Shown one piece after another: positions 1 to 7,042 of a stretch of DNA of 11,146 bases. This DNA is from Caldisericaceae bacterium. GTDB taxonomy: Bacteria; Caldisericota; Caldisericia; Caldisericales; Caldisericaceae. A model generated the notes under the pieces. The model was not told the origin of the DNA, ran no database searches, and worked only from the letters and a program-made list of their open reading frames with translations. The translations under genes and the position numbers were made by a program. The DNA lies in assembly GCA_021161495.1 (NCBI GenBank), contig JAGHAO010000137.1, positions 1-11,146 of the forward strand, in the 5' to 3' direction. Position 1 is the first letter of the stretch. Every line of letters starts with the position of its first letter.

Positions 1-817
1 CGGGCTTGCACACATAGGCGTATTGAAAGTGTTGGAAGAAAATGGAATCACGCCGTGTTGCATAAGTGGTGCTTCGATGGGTGCAATCATAGGCGGAGTT
101 TATGTGAGTGGCGCAACCGTAAAAGAGATGGAGAGTTTTGTGAATAAATTCGTATTCGGAAACGTATTGGATAAAAAATATCCGCTTTACAAAATGCAAA
201 TATTCGAGAAAACAAACAGCAAATTTATGAAATATTTCAGCATAGGTTTATCCCTGAACGCCCTTGCAAAGAGAAAAGCGCTGGACAGCGGACGAAAAAT
301 TCTGTATATATTCAAAGAACTTACGCAAAACAAAACGTTTGAAGAAGCGAAGATTCCATTCCAATGCACGGCAGTGGATCTTGTAAGCGGAAAAACCGTC
401 GTGCTTAAAGAAGGCAGCATCGCCCTTGCAATGCGTGCGAGTATGTCAATACCTCTTGTGTTCGAACCGGTAAAATACGGCGATATGCTTTTGGTTGACG
501 GTGGAGTTACAAGCAACGCACCCGTAGGCCTTGCCAGGAAAATGGGAGCGGATGTTGTAATTGCGGTTGACGTGAACCCTCCTATTGGCCGCAAAGAAGA
601 ATCGGAAATAAAAACCCCCATTGATCTTTTGTGGCGCGTTTACGAGATTATGGCGGATAAAATATATTCGGAAGAACTTATTCAGGCAGATTTTGTCATA
701 CATGTCAATACGGATGCGGAAACGCTTGATTTTTCTAAGAATGCCGAACAGGTAAAAAAAGGCGAAGAAGCGACAAGAAAGGTAATTGAGAAAATAAAGG
801 AACTTGCGGAGGTATAA
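1..817 (+). CDS. Patatin-like phospholipase family protein (RssA-type), 5' end outside window
   Basis: Probable serine lipid acyl hydrolase of the patatin/RssA family. The substrate is unknown and there is no export signal in the visible part. The reading frame is open from base 2 with no stop. The translation starts inside the typical family opening (GLAHIGVLKVLEENGI), so the true start and the glycine-rich oxyanion loop lie before base 1. The TTG at 23 lies within this conserved stretch and is not the start. The nucleophile elbow GASMG is visible (Ser codon 74-76), as is the catalytic Asp in DGG (Asp codon 497-499, context LLVDGGVTSNAPV). Together these give the Ser-Asp dyad. The C-terminus ends in EV, encoded by bases that also form the ribosome binding site of coaX, whose ATG follows the stop with no gap. 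It is the first visible gene of the housekeeping operon. Family assignment is confident; the biological role is not. Confidence 0.9.
   Translation, partial: GLAHIGVLKVLEENGITPCCISGASMGAIIGGVYVSGATVKEMESFVNKFVFGNVLDKKYPLYKMQIFEKTNSKFMKYFSIGLSLNALAKRKALDSGRKILYIFKELTQNKTFEEAKIPFQCTAVDLVSGKTVVLKEGSIALAMRASMSIPLVFEPVKYGDMLLVDGGVTSNAPVGLARKMGADVVIAVDVNPPIGRKEESEIKTPIDLLWRVYEIMADKIYSEELIQADFVIHVNTDAETLDFSKNAEQVKKGEEATRKVIEKIKELAEV
806..813 (+). promoter_or_regulatory. Ribosome binding site of coaX inside the upstream gene
   Basis: GCGGAGGT lies 4 bases before the coaX ATG at 818 and forms part of the last codons (Ala-Glu-Val) of the patatin-like gene. The stop TAA sits between this site and the ATG, so ribosomes ending on the upstream gene are placed at the coaX start. 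It decides the coaX start. Confidence 0.75.
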
Positions 818-1597
818 ATGATCATCGGTGCGGACATAGGGAACACGAACATAGTGATAGGCTTCATAAAAAACGGTGAGGTGAAAACAACTTTCAGAAT
901 TGCAACGGACAGAGGAAGGACATCCGACGAATACAAACTTTTAATCAGTATATTTATGAAAGAAGAAGGTATAAATAACGAGGAAATAAGCGATTTCGTA
1001 ATTTCTTCGGTGGTTCCTCCGCTTATTCCCATATTCGAAAGCGTTTCGAAAAAATTGCTTAAAAAAGAAGCGATCGTGATTCGCCCGAAAATGAATTTCG
1101 GAATAAAGCTCTGCGTGGAAGAACCGAACCGCGTAGGGACCGACAGGTTGTGCGACGTTGCCGCGGCAAAAAAGATTTTCCCGAATGAAAACGTATGCGT
1201 GGTGGACTTCGGAACGGCAACAGCATTCAACATCATCACAAAAGACGGCTGTTTCATCGGAGGGCCGATAAGCGTGGGCATAATTTCCGCGGCAAACGCT
1301 CTGTTCGTGAAAACGGCAAAACTTCCCCGCATAAGGCTTTCAAAACCCGAATCCGCTATCGGAAAGGATACGGTCAGCGAAATGCAGGCAGGTATCGTAT
1401 TCGGCCTTGCAGGCGGAGTTGACAGGCTCATTTCGGAGATAGAAAAAGAATTGGGAGAAAAGGTAAGAGTTATTGCAACCGGCGGGATTTCCCACGTTAT
1501 GCAGGGGGTAAGCAAAAGAATAGAACTCTTCGACAAGGAACTCACGCTCAAAGGAATTTATGCAATCTACGAAGAGATTAAAAATAGGAGAAATTAA
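818..1597 (+). CDS. coaX: Type III pantothenate kinase
   Basis: Phosphorylates pantothenate, the first step of coenzyme A synthesis, in the cytoplasm. The 259-residue length is normal for CoaX. It has the ASKHA-fold nucleotide motifs: DIGNTN at 6-11 (phosphate loop), NRVGTDR at 104-110 with the presumed catalytic base Asp109, DFGTATA at 130-136, and ATGG at 220-223. The segment AKLPRI near 167-172 and the MQAG near 189-192 are also typical. Where the family usually reads GG-x-I-x-PG, this protein reads GGPISVG (148-154), so the Pro is replaced by Val. The ATG at 818 directly follows the upstream stop and has GCGGAGGT at 806-813 as ribosome binding site. The 3' end overlaps dus by 38 bases in another frame. 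Type III kinases need a monovalent cation and resist CoA feedback; that is family knowledge, not visible here. Confidence 0.96.
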   Translation: MIIGADIGNTNIVIGFIKNGEVKTTFRIATDRGRTSDEYKLLISIFMKEEGINNEEISDFVISSVVPPLIPIFESVSKKLLKKEAIVIRPKMNFGIKLCVEEPNRVGTDRLCDVAAAKKIFPNENVCVVDFGTATAFNIITKDGCFIGGPISVGIISAANALFVKTAKLPRIRLSKPESAIGKDTVSEMQAGIVFGLAGGVDRLISEIEKELGEKVRVIATGGISHVMQGVSKRIELFDKELTLKGIYAIYEEIKNRRN

Positions 1598-2549
1598 CGT
1601 AGAAAACCCGGTATTCTTAGCACCGCTTGCAGGATTCACGGACTCTGCGTTCAGAACGGTTGTAAGAGAGATAGGCGCAGGCATAGTCTATACGGAAATG
1701 GTAAGCAGTATGGGGCTTTTTTACGGAGACAAAAAAACCGGGGAACTTCTTAAATTCAGGGAAGAGGAGCATCCGATAGGCGCGCAGATATTCGGAAGCG
1801 AACCCGACAAACTCGCATTTGCCGCAAAAATTGCAGAGGAAAGAGGGTTCGACCTTGTCGATATCAATATGGGGTGCCCCACGCCGAAAATCGTAAAGAG
1901 CGGTGCGGGTGCCGCACTTCTCAAAAACCTGCCTCTCATAGGAAGAATCATAAATGCGGTGAGAAAAGCGGTGAACATTCCTGTTACGATAAAAATCCGA
2001 AAAGGGTTTTCCAAAAACGACAATGTGGCAAAAGAAGTGGGGAAAATTGCAGAAAGCGAAGGGGCGGATGCAATTGCAATACACGGAATCACGGCGGAGG
2101 AATTCTTCGACAGGAGCAGGGAAGATTGGGACAGTATAAGAGAGTTGAAAGAAACGGTGAAAATTCCCGTAATCGGGAACGGAGGAATCCTCGTCGAGGA
2201 GGATGTGAAAAGAATGTTCGACGAAACTTCAGCCGATTATGTTATGGTAGGAAGGGCTGCACTCGGAAAACCGTGGTTTCCGAAATCCGCATTTCTATTT
2301 ATTTCCGAGGGAGACAAACTCACGCTTTCATTAAAAGAAAAATTATATATAATAGTGAGACATATAAATCTCGAAATAAAAGACAAAGGAGAAGAGAGAG
2401 GCGTAAGAGAAATGAGAAAAGTTGTGGCGCACTACATAAAAGGAATGAAGGGTGCCGCCCGTTTCAGAAATATGCTTAACGGCATAAATAAAAAAGAAGA
2501 TATGATTGCACTTGTGAAAGAAGTTTTTTCGCAGTACGAGGAGGTATAA
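1560..2549 (+). CDS. dus: tRNA-dihydrouridine synthase (DusB-like)
   Basis: FMN-dependent enzyme that reduces uridines in the tRNA D-loop (or nearby) to dihydrouridine. The TIM-barrel domain shows APLAGFTDSAFR at 21-32 (FMN loop), the catalytic Cys106 in NMGCPTPK, Lys145 in the IKIRKGF strand, His175, the NGG phosphate loop at 207-209 and VGRAALGKPW at 230-239. The C-terminal helical tRNA-binding part includes REMRK...HYIKGMKGAARFR (about 283-303). Length 329 is normal. The usual HGRTR motif reads HGITAE here (175-180), so the conserved Arg is Ile. The ATG at 1560 is preferred because it has AAAGGA 5 bases upstream and gives the normal distance to the FMN loop; it places the start 38 bases inside coaX. 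No better in-frame start lies further on. Exact Dus subfamily and target uridine cannot be read from the sequence. Confidence 0.95.
   Translation: MQSTKRLKIGEINVENPVFLAPLAGFTDSAFRTVVREIGAGIVYTEMVSSMGLFYGDKKTGELLKFREEEHPIGAQIFGSEPDKLAFAAKIAEERGFDLVDINMGCPTPKIVKSGAGAALLKNLPLIGRIINAVRKAVNIPVTIKIRKGFSKNDNVAKEVGKIAESEGADAIAIHGITAEEFFDRSREDWDSIRELKETVKIPVIGNGGILVEEDVKRMFDETSADYVMVGRAALGKPWFPKSAFLFISEGDKLTLSLKEKLYIIVRHINLEIKDKGEERGVREMRKVVAHYIKGMKGAARFRNMLNGINKKEDMIALVKEVFSQYEEV
2538..2545 (+). promoter_or_regulatory. Strong ribosome binding site of greA
   Basis: GAGGAGGT precedes the greA ATG at 2553 by 7 bases and is built from the final codons of dus (Glu-Glu-Val). The arrangement mirrors the one before coaX: the site, then TAA, then the next ATG. 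It supports coupled translation and fixes the greA start. Confidence 0.75.
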
Positions 2550-2552
2550 ATT

Positions 2553-3050
2553 ATGAAAGAAGAATTTGTTAATGAAACCGATGCGTTTATGATGTCCAAA
2601 AAGGGTTACGAGGAGATGCTTAAAAAACTCGAATACCTGAAAACGGTAAAAAGGAAAGAGGTGTCCGAAAAAATTAAGCAAGCGATTGCTTTCGGCGACC
2701 TTTCCGAAAATGCCGAATACGACGAAGCAAAAAAAGAGCAGGCGTTTTTGGAAAGCGAGATTGCAAGGCTCGAATCGGAACTTAAACATGCCGAAATTAT
2801 CGATGAAAAAGGCCTTTCCACAAGCAAAGTCGCCGTGGGCTGCAAGGTTATACTGGAAGACCTTGAAAGAAAGAAAAAGGTGCAGTATTACATAACAGGC
2901 AGGCTGGAGTCGGATCCCCTGAACGGGAAAATTTCCTGGAAATCACCTGTCGGGAGCGCACTCATCGGACACAAAAAAGGCGATATCGTGGAAATCAAAG
3001 TTCCGCGCGGAACGATTAAATATAAAATAGTGAAAATACAGAAAGGGTAA
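2553..3050 (+). CDS. greA: Transcription elongation factor GreA
   Basis: Binds RNA polymerase through the secondary channel and stimulates cleavage of backtracked transcripts. The N-terminal coiled-coil hairpin spans about residues 14-85 and carries the signature GDLSENAEYDEAK (48-60); Asp49 and Glu52 correspond to the metal-binding acidic tip of E. coli GreA. The C-terminal FKBP-like domain follows from about 93 to 162, with a typical SPVGSALIGHKKGD segment (131-144). The 165-residue length is near normal. The N-terminus is about 8 residues longer than in E. coli GreA, before FMMSKKGYEEM. The start is set by the strong site at 2538-2545. It lies 3 bases after dus and 3 before lysS, an order (dus-greA-lysS) seen in clostridial genomes. 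Confidence 0.97.
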   Translation: MKEEFVNETDAFMMSKKGYEEMLKKLEYLKTVKRKEVSEKIKQAIAFGDLSENAEYDEAKKEQAFLESEIARLESELKHAEIIDEKGLSTSKVAVGCKVILEDLERKKKVQYYITGRLESDPLNGKISWKSPVGSALIGHKKGDIVEIKVPRGTIKYKIVKIQKG

Positions 3051-3053
3051 TTT

Positions 3054-4541
3054 ATGGAAGAATACAAACTGAACGAAATCGAAAAGAAACGCAAAGAAAC
3101 CGTGCTGAACCTGAAAGCACAGGGAATAAACCCGTTCGGGCACAAATTCCTTACCGAATATTCGAACAAGGAGTTGAAGGAAAAGTTCGACGAACTTCAG
3201 GGAAAAGACGTGCTTGCAAAGGGAAGGGTAATGGCAATACGCGGGCACGGAAAAGCGGCGTTTGTCGTGATAAAAGATTTCAGCGGAGAAATCCAACTCT
3301 ATTTCAGATACGACAACTTGGGCGAAGAAAAATACAAATTTTTTAAGAAAATAATAGACATAGGCGACATTATCGGAGTAAAAGGCCCTCTGTTTAAGAC
3401 GCACACCGGAGAAATCACCGTGGAAGTGAAAGATTTCGAACTGCTTTCCAAAGCAATCAGAATCCTTCCTGAGAAATGGCACGGCTTGAAGGATCCGGAA
3501 GCAAGATACAGAAAGAGGTATCTTGACCTTATCTCCAACAAAGAAGTAATGGAGATATTCAAAAAGAGGAGCCTCGCAATTGATCAGGTGAGGAAATTCC
3601 TGAAAGACAGGGGATTTTTCGAGGTGGAAACTCCGATGCTTCAACCCGTTCCCGGCGGAGCCACGGCACGCCCGTTCGTAACTTACTACAATGCGCTTGA
3701 ACAAAATATGTATCTGAGAATTGCTCCTGAACTCTACTTAAAGCGGCTTATAATCGGAGGGTTCGAAAAAATATTCGAACTGAACAGAAATTTCAGGAAC
3801 GAGGGAATTTCCGCAAAGCACAATCCGGAATTTACGATGATGGAAGTTTATTGGGCGTATGCGGACTATCACGAAATGATGAAACTCACGGAAGAACTCA
3901 TTCAATCCGTTGCAATTGCAGCAACAGGTTCCGACACAATCACGTACGAAGGAAACGAGATCTCTTTGAAACCTCCTTTTGACAGAATCAAATTCTCCGA
4001 CGCATTCGAAAAATACGCAAATATCACCGTGGAAGAACTCAGAGATTTAAATAAAGCGAAAGAAGTCCTCGAAAGATTGGGAATAAAGATGAACAAACCG
4101 CTCACGTTCGGCAACGTTGTAAATGAAATTTTCGACAAAAAAGTGGAAACACACTTCATACAGCCCACATTTGTTTACGACTACCCGATCGAGATTTCGC
4201 CGCTTGCAAAGAGGAGTGAAAATGACCCCAACATTGTGGAAAGGTTCGAACTCTTTATCGGCGGGATAGAACTTGCAAACGCATTCTCGGAACTCAACGA
4301 CCCGATCGACCAGTACGAACGTTTCAAGGAACAGGCAAAGGCAAAATCGCAGGGAGAAGAAGAAACGCACGTTATGGATATCGATTACGTTGAAGCGATG
4401 GAATACGGTTTGCCTCCCACGGGTGGGCTCGGAATCGGAATAGACCGCCTTGTAATGCTTATCACCGGGAAAAATTCGATAAGAGAGGTTATTCTGTTCC
4501 CTCAACTGAAAAAGAAAATTGATGGGGAAGAAAAAAAGTAA
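3054..4541 (+). CDS. lysS: Lysyl-tRNA synthetase, class II
   Basis: Charges tRNA-Lys with lysine in the cytoplasm. The 495-residue length is standard for class II LysRS. The N-terminal OB-fold anticodon-binding domain covers about residues 53-135. The class II catalytic domain begins with motif 1 around 176-200 (RGFFEVETPMLQPVPGGATARPF continuing to 208). Motif 2 is FELNRNFRNEGISAKHNPEFTM (241-262, Arg248 contacting ATP in the family). Motif 3 is GLGIGIDRLVM (458-468). The ending EVILFPQLK is typical. The ATG at 3054 has a moderate site (AAAGGG) upstream and lies 3 bases after greA. The last 20 bases overlap the preferred radA start in another frame. No unusual changes in catalytic residues were seen. 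Confidence 0.98.
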   Translation: MEEYKLNEIEKKRKETVLNLKAQGINPFGHKFLTEYSNKELKEKFDELQGKDVLAKGRVMAIRGHGKAAFVVIKDFSGEIQLYFRYDNLGEEKYKFFKKIIDIGDIIGVKGPLFKTHTGEITVEVKDFELLSKAIRILPEKWHGLKDPEARYRKRYLDLISNKEVMEIFKKRSLAIDQVRKFLKDRGFFEVETPMLQPVPGGATARPFVTYYNALEQNMYLRIAPELYLKRLIIGGFEKIFELNRNFRNEGISAKHNPEFTMMEVYWAYADYHEMMKLTEELIQSVAIAATGSDTITYEGNEISLKPPFDRIKFSDAFEKYANITVEELRDLNKAKEVLERLGIKMNKPLTFGNVVNEIFDKKVETHFIQPTFVYDYPIEISPLAKRSENDPNIVERFELFIGGIELANAFSELNDPIDQYERFKEQAKAKSQGEEETHVMDIDYVEAMEYGLPPTGGLGIGIDRLVMLITGKNSIREVILFPQLKKKIDGEEKK

Positions 4542-5868
4542 AGAATACGTTTGCACGGTTTGCGGATACCGCTCACCCATAAAATTGGGGAAATGCCCGG
4601 AATGCGGGAGCTGGAACAGTTTTGCGGAGGTTGAGCCGGAAGAAAAAAGCAGAACCAAAATTGCACCGGCAAAACCTATTTCGATAAACTCGAATAGTAT
4701 AAAGATTTCGGAAGAGCGGATAAAAACCGGAATGGAAGAATTCGACAGGGTCCTTGGCGGCGGCATCGTCAAGGGCTCTATTATTTTAATAGGAGGAGAG
4801 CCAGGGATAGGAAAATCCACGTTGCTTTTGCAAATTGCGGGTATCCTCTCAAAAAACGGAAAAGTCCTTTACATATCCGGTGAAGAATCTTACCTTCAAA
4901 TCAGAATGCGAGCAAACAGGCTCGGCATTTCGAGTGAGAGTTTATTCATCTTAATCGAGCAGAATATGGAAAAGATAAAAGAAACGATCCTTGCGGAAAA
5001 TCCAAACCTTGTGATCATTGATTCCGTTCAAACGATGCAGACTGCGGAAGCGGAAGGTGCGCCGGGTTCCGTTTCGCAGGTAAGGGAGTGCACGAGAATT
5101 GCGACCGAGATTTCCAAAACAAAAGGAATCCCCGTTATACTCGTGGGGCACGTCACAAAAAAAGGCGGAATCGCAGGCCCCAAAACGGTGGAGCATATGG
5201 TTGACGGCGTTTTCTATCTTGAAGGCGAAAGAATGGATGTGATGAGGCTTTTCAGGAGCGTAAAAAACAGGTTCGGAACGACAAACGAAGCGGGAATTTT
5301 CGAGATGAGGGAGAAAGGCTTGGTTGAGGTTAAAAATCCTTCCCTTGCGTTCATATCCGACGAAGGAACGCTCCCGATAGGGTCCGCCATAACAGCCGTT
5401 ATGGAAGGAACGCTTCCGCTGTTCGTCGAAGTTCAGGCACTTGCGACACCGACGTACTTTCCTATTCCGAGAAGGGTTGCAAACGGAATGGATTACAACA
5501 GGATGCTCCTTATTTCCGCAATATTGGAAAAAAGAATGCATCTTAAAATCGGCGGGTTTGATCTGTACACGAACAGTGTGGGAGGGTTCAAACTTACCTC
5601 CCGTTCAAGCGACCTTGCAGTTGCGGTATCGATAATGTCGTCGGTTTTTGAAAAACCCGTGCTTGAAAAGAGCGTCATTTTCGGAGAATTGGGACTGGGC
5701 GGCGAAGTGAGGCCCACAATCGGTGCGGAAAGAAAAGTGAAACAGGGAAAAAGGCTCGGGTTCAAAAATTTTGTGCTTCCCGCGTTTTTCAAAGGGAAAA
5801 TCGAGGAAAAGGATGCGAACCTTTTCTTTGTAAAAGACTTAAACGAAACAAAAGAAGTGGTATTTTAA
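4522..5868 (+). CDS. radA: DNA repair protein RadA (Sms)
   Basis: RecA-related ATPase that drives branch migration during recombinational repair. The protein has an N-terminal C4 zinc finger (Cys11, Cys14, Cys25, Cys28), a RecA-like core with Walker A GGEPGIGKST (91-100), Walker B LVIID (163-167) and the RadA-specific KNRFG motif (248-252), then a Lon-protease-like C-terminal domain (about 275-440, with GELGLGGEVRP at 388-398) that lacks protease function in the family. Length 448 is normal. I chose ATG 4522 over TTG 4519, which would only add one Met; there is little Shine-Dalgarno match, and the start lies 20 bases inside lysS, so translation probably depends on coupling. The stop TAA shares its last A with the ispD ATG. 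disA, a frequent neighbour of radA in Firmicutes, is not here. Confidence 0.97.
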   Translation: MGKKKSKEYVCTVCGYRSPIKLGKCPECGSWNSFAEVEPEEKSRTKIAPAKPISINSNSIKISEERIKTGMEEFDRVLGGGIVKGSIILIGGEPGIGKSTLLLQIAGILSKNGKVLYISGEESYLQIRMRANRLGISSESLFILIEQNMEKIKETILAENPNLVIIDSVQTMQTAEAEGAPGSVSQVRECTRIATEISKTKGIPVILVGHVTKKGGIAGPKTVEHMVDGVFYLEGERMDVMRLFRSVKNRFGTTNEAGIFEMREKGLVEVKNPSLAFISDEGTLPIGSAITAVMEGTLPLFVEVQALATPTYFPIPRRVANGMDYNRMLLISAILEKRMHLKIGGFDLYTNSVGGFKLTSRSSDLAVAVSIMSSVFEKPVLEKSVIFGELGLGGEVRPTIGAERKVKQGKRLGFKNFVLPAFFKGKIEEKDANLFFVKDLNETKEVVF

Positions 5869-6527
5869 TGAATGTCTCGGTTGTTATCGTCGCTGCGGGA
5901 AAAGGAAAAAGGCTCGGCGGAGTTGACAAAGCGTTTATAAAGATTAAAGGTAAACCTATTTTATTTTACTCCGTGGAAAAATTTTTATCCGTCCCGGAAG
6001 TTTCCGAAATAGTCGTTGTTGTAAATTCGCAAAACGAATCAAAAGCCAGAGCATTTTTGAAAAATTCCGGAATACGGTTTGCAACTGGGGGAGAAACGCG
6101 TGCGGAAAGCGTGCGGAACGGCGTAAACAAAACCTCGGGAGAATTTGTTATGATCCACGATGCGGTAAGGCCGTTTATAACAAAAAGCCTTATTTTGAAA
6201 CTCATTGAAGAGATAAAATCCTCCGACGCCGTCATCCCCGTCCTTCCCGTAAAACCCACGATAAAAGAAGTGGAAAACGGCTTCGTAAAGCGCACACTTC
6301 CGAGAGAAAAACTTTTTACCGTGCAGACCCCTCAAATATTCAAAAAAGAAAAACTTCTGAAAGCGTATAAGTTAGTGCCTCTCGAAGGAGCAACGGACGA
6401 GGCAATGCTTGTCGAGCGCATCGGCGGAACCGTCAAAACGGTGCAGGGAATTGAAGAAAATATAAAGATTACCACTCCGTTTGATTTGATTCTTCTAAAA
6501 AGTATAATGGAAAAATGGAAAGAATAG
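5868..6527 (+). CDS. ispD: 2-C-methyl-D-erythritol 4-phosphate cytidylyltransferase
   Basis: Third enzyme of the MEP isoprenoid pathway: joins CTP and methylerythritol phosphate to give CDP-methylerythritol. The nucleotidyltransferase fold shows the CTP loop AAGKGKRLGG (9-18) with Lys21, TGGETRAESVRNG (73-85), the metal-site motif IHDAVRPF (96-103, Asp98), and the C-terminal NIKITTP (198-204, Lys200). Length 219 is normal. Two positions differ from the common pattern: KQF after the CTP loop is KAF (21-23), and the usual VxDTIK is VKPTIK (128-133), with Pro for Asp. The start ATG overlaps the radA stop by one base (TAATG). It overlaps ispF by 13 bases, a common pairing in which the two proteins may be made in equal amounts. 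Function is well supported; the substitutions are worth aligning. Confidence 0.95.
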   Translation: MNVSVVIVAAGKGKRLGGVDKAFIKIKGKPILFYSVEKFLSVPEVSEIVVVVNSQNESKARAFLKNSGIRFATGGETRAESVRNGVNKTSGEFVMIHDAVRPFITKSLILKLIEEIKSSDAVIPVLPVKPTIKEVENGFVKRTLPREKLFTVQTPQIFKKEKLLKAYKLVPLEGATDEAMLVERIGGTVKTVQGIEENIKITTPFDLILLKSIMEKWKE

Positions 6528-6991
6528 GAATAGGGTTTGATTCGCACAGGTTTGCTTACGGAAGAAAACTCATTTTGGGGGGAGTTGAGATTCCTTTCGA
6601 AAAAGGGCTTTTGGGCCATTCCGACGGAGATGCGCTCGTTCACTCGATAATAGACGCAATTTTGGGCGCAGCGCACCTCGGAAACATAGGAACGCTTTTT
6701 CCGGATAAGGACGAAGAATTCAAAGATATTTACAGTATAAAACTCCTCGAAAAAGTCGCGTCTTTGATTTCGGAAAACAAAATCGAAATCGTAAATATCG
6801 ATTCCGTGCTTATCATCGAGAAACCGAAAATTTCGCCGTTTGTGGAACGGATGGAAAAAACAATTGCAAATGCGCTTCGGATTTCTCAAAAGCGTGTCTC
6901 GGTGAAGCCGAAAACAAACGAAGGAATGGGGTTTACGGGAAAAGGAGAGGGTGTTTCCGCAATCTCCGTTGCCCTTGTAAAGTTATCATAG
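6515..6991 (+). CDS. ispF: 2-C-methyl-D-erythritol 2,4-cyclodiphosphate synthase
   Basis: Fifth MEP-pathway enzyme: cyclises CDP-methylerythritol 2-phosphate to methylerythritol cyclodiphosphate with release of CMP. It acts as a trimer with zinc at the subunit interface. The metal ligands are visible: Asp9 and His11 in GFDSHRF and His43 in HSDGDALVH. The closing motif KTNEGMGFTGKGEG (133-146) is typical. Length 158 is standard. The usual LGDIG is LGNIG (55-59), so the conserved Asp is Asn. Translation probably re-initiates on the overlapping end of ispD, since the upstream Shine-Dalgarno match is weak. The remaining MEP gene ispE is not in the window. ispF is the last gene of the packed operon; I see no clear terminator after it. 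Confidence 0.96.
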   Translation: MERIGIGFDSHRFAYGRKLILGGVEIPFEKGLLGHSDGDALVHSIIDAILGAAHLGNIGTLFPDKDEEFKDIYSIKLLEKVASLISENKIEIVNIDSVLIIEKPKISPFVERMEKTIANALRISQKRVSVKPKTNEGMGFTGKGEGVSAISVALVKLS

Positions 6992-7031
6992 TTTTGCTCT
7001 TTATTCGGTTATTTGATACACTGTATTTAAC

Positions 7032-7040
7032 GGAGGTGAT
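7032..7040 (+). promoter_or_regulatory. Near-perfect Shine-Dalgarno of the dehydrogenase gene
   Basis: GGAGGTGAT matches nine consecutive bases of the usual 16S anti-Shine-Dalgarno complement and stands in front of the ATG at 7043. It is the best ribosome binding site in the window. In the 51-base gap before it (6992-7042) a weak promoter is possible (TTGCTC at 6994-6999 and TACACT at 7017-7022, 17 bases apart), but both boxes match poorly, so read-through from ispF remains equally likely. Confidence 0.7.
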
Positions 7041-7042
7041 TT

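Noticed and set aside
23..25. TTG as the start of the patatin-like gene
   Set aside because: The frame is open to the window edge and the residues before it (GLAHIGV) belong to the conserved family opening, so the gene starts upstream.
682..1551. Long open frame on the - strand across coaX (289 codons)
   Set aside because: It lies fully opposite a clear coaX gene and its Ser/Phe-rich product is what reverse-reading of Lys/Glu-rich codons gives; no motif or ribosome site supports it.
2943..4820. Long - strand open frames opposite lysS and radA (253 and 257 codons)
   Set aside because: Both are antisense to strongly conserved genes, rich in Phe and Ser, and show no family resemblance.
6981..7018. 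Hairpin TATCA...TGATA after ispF as terminator
   Set aside because: Only five pairs with a 25-base loop and no T tract after it.
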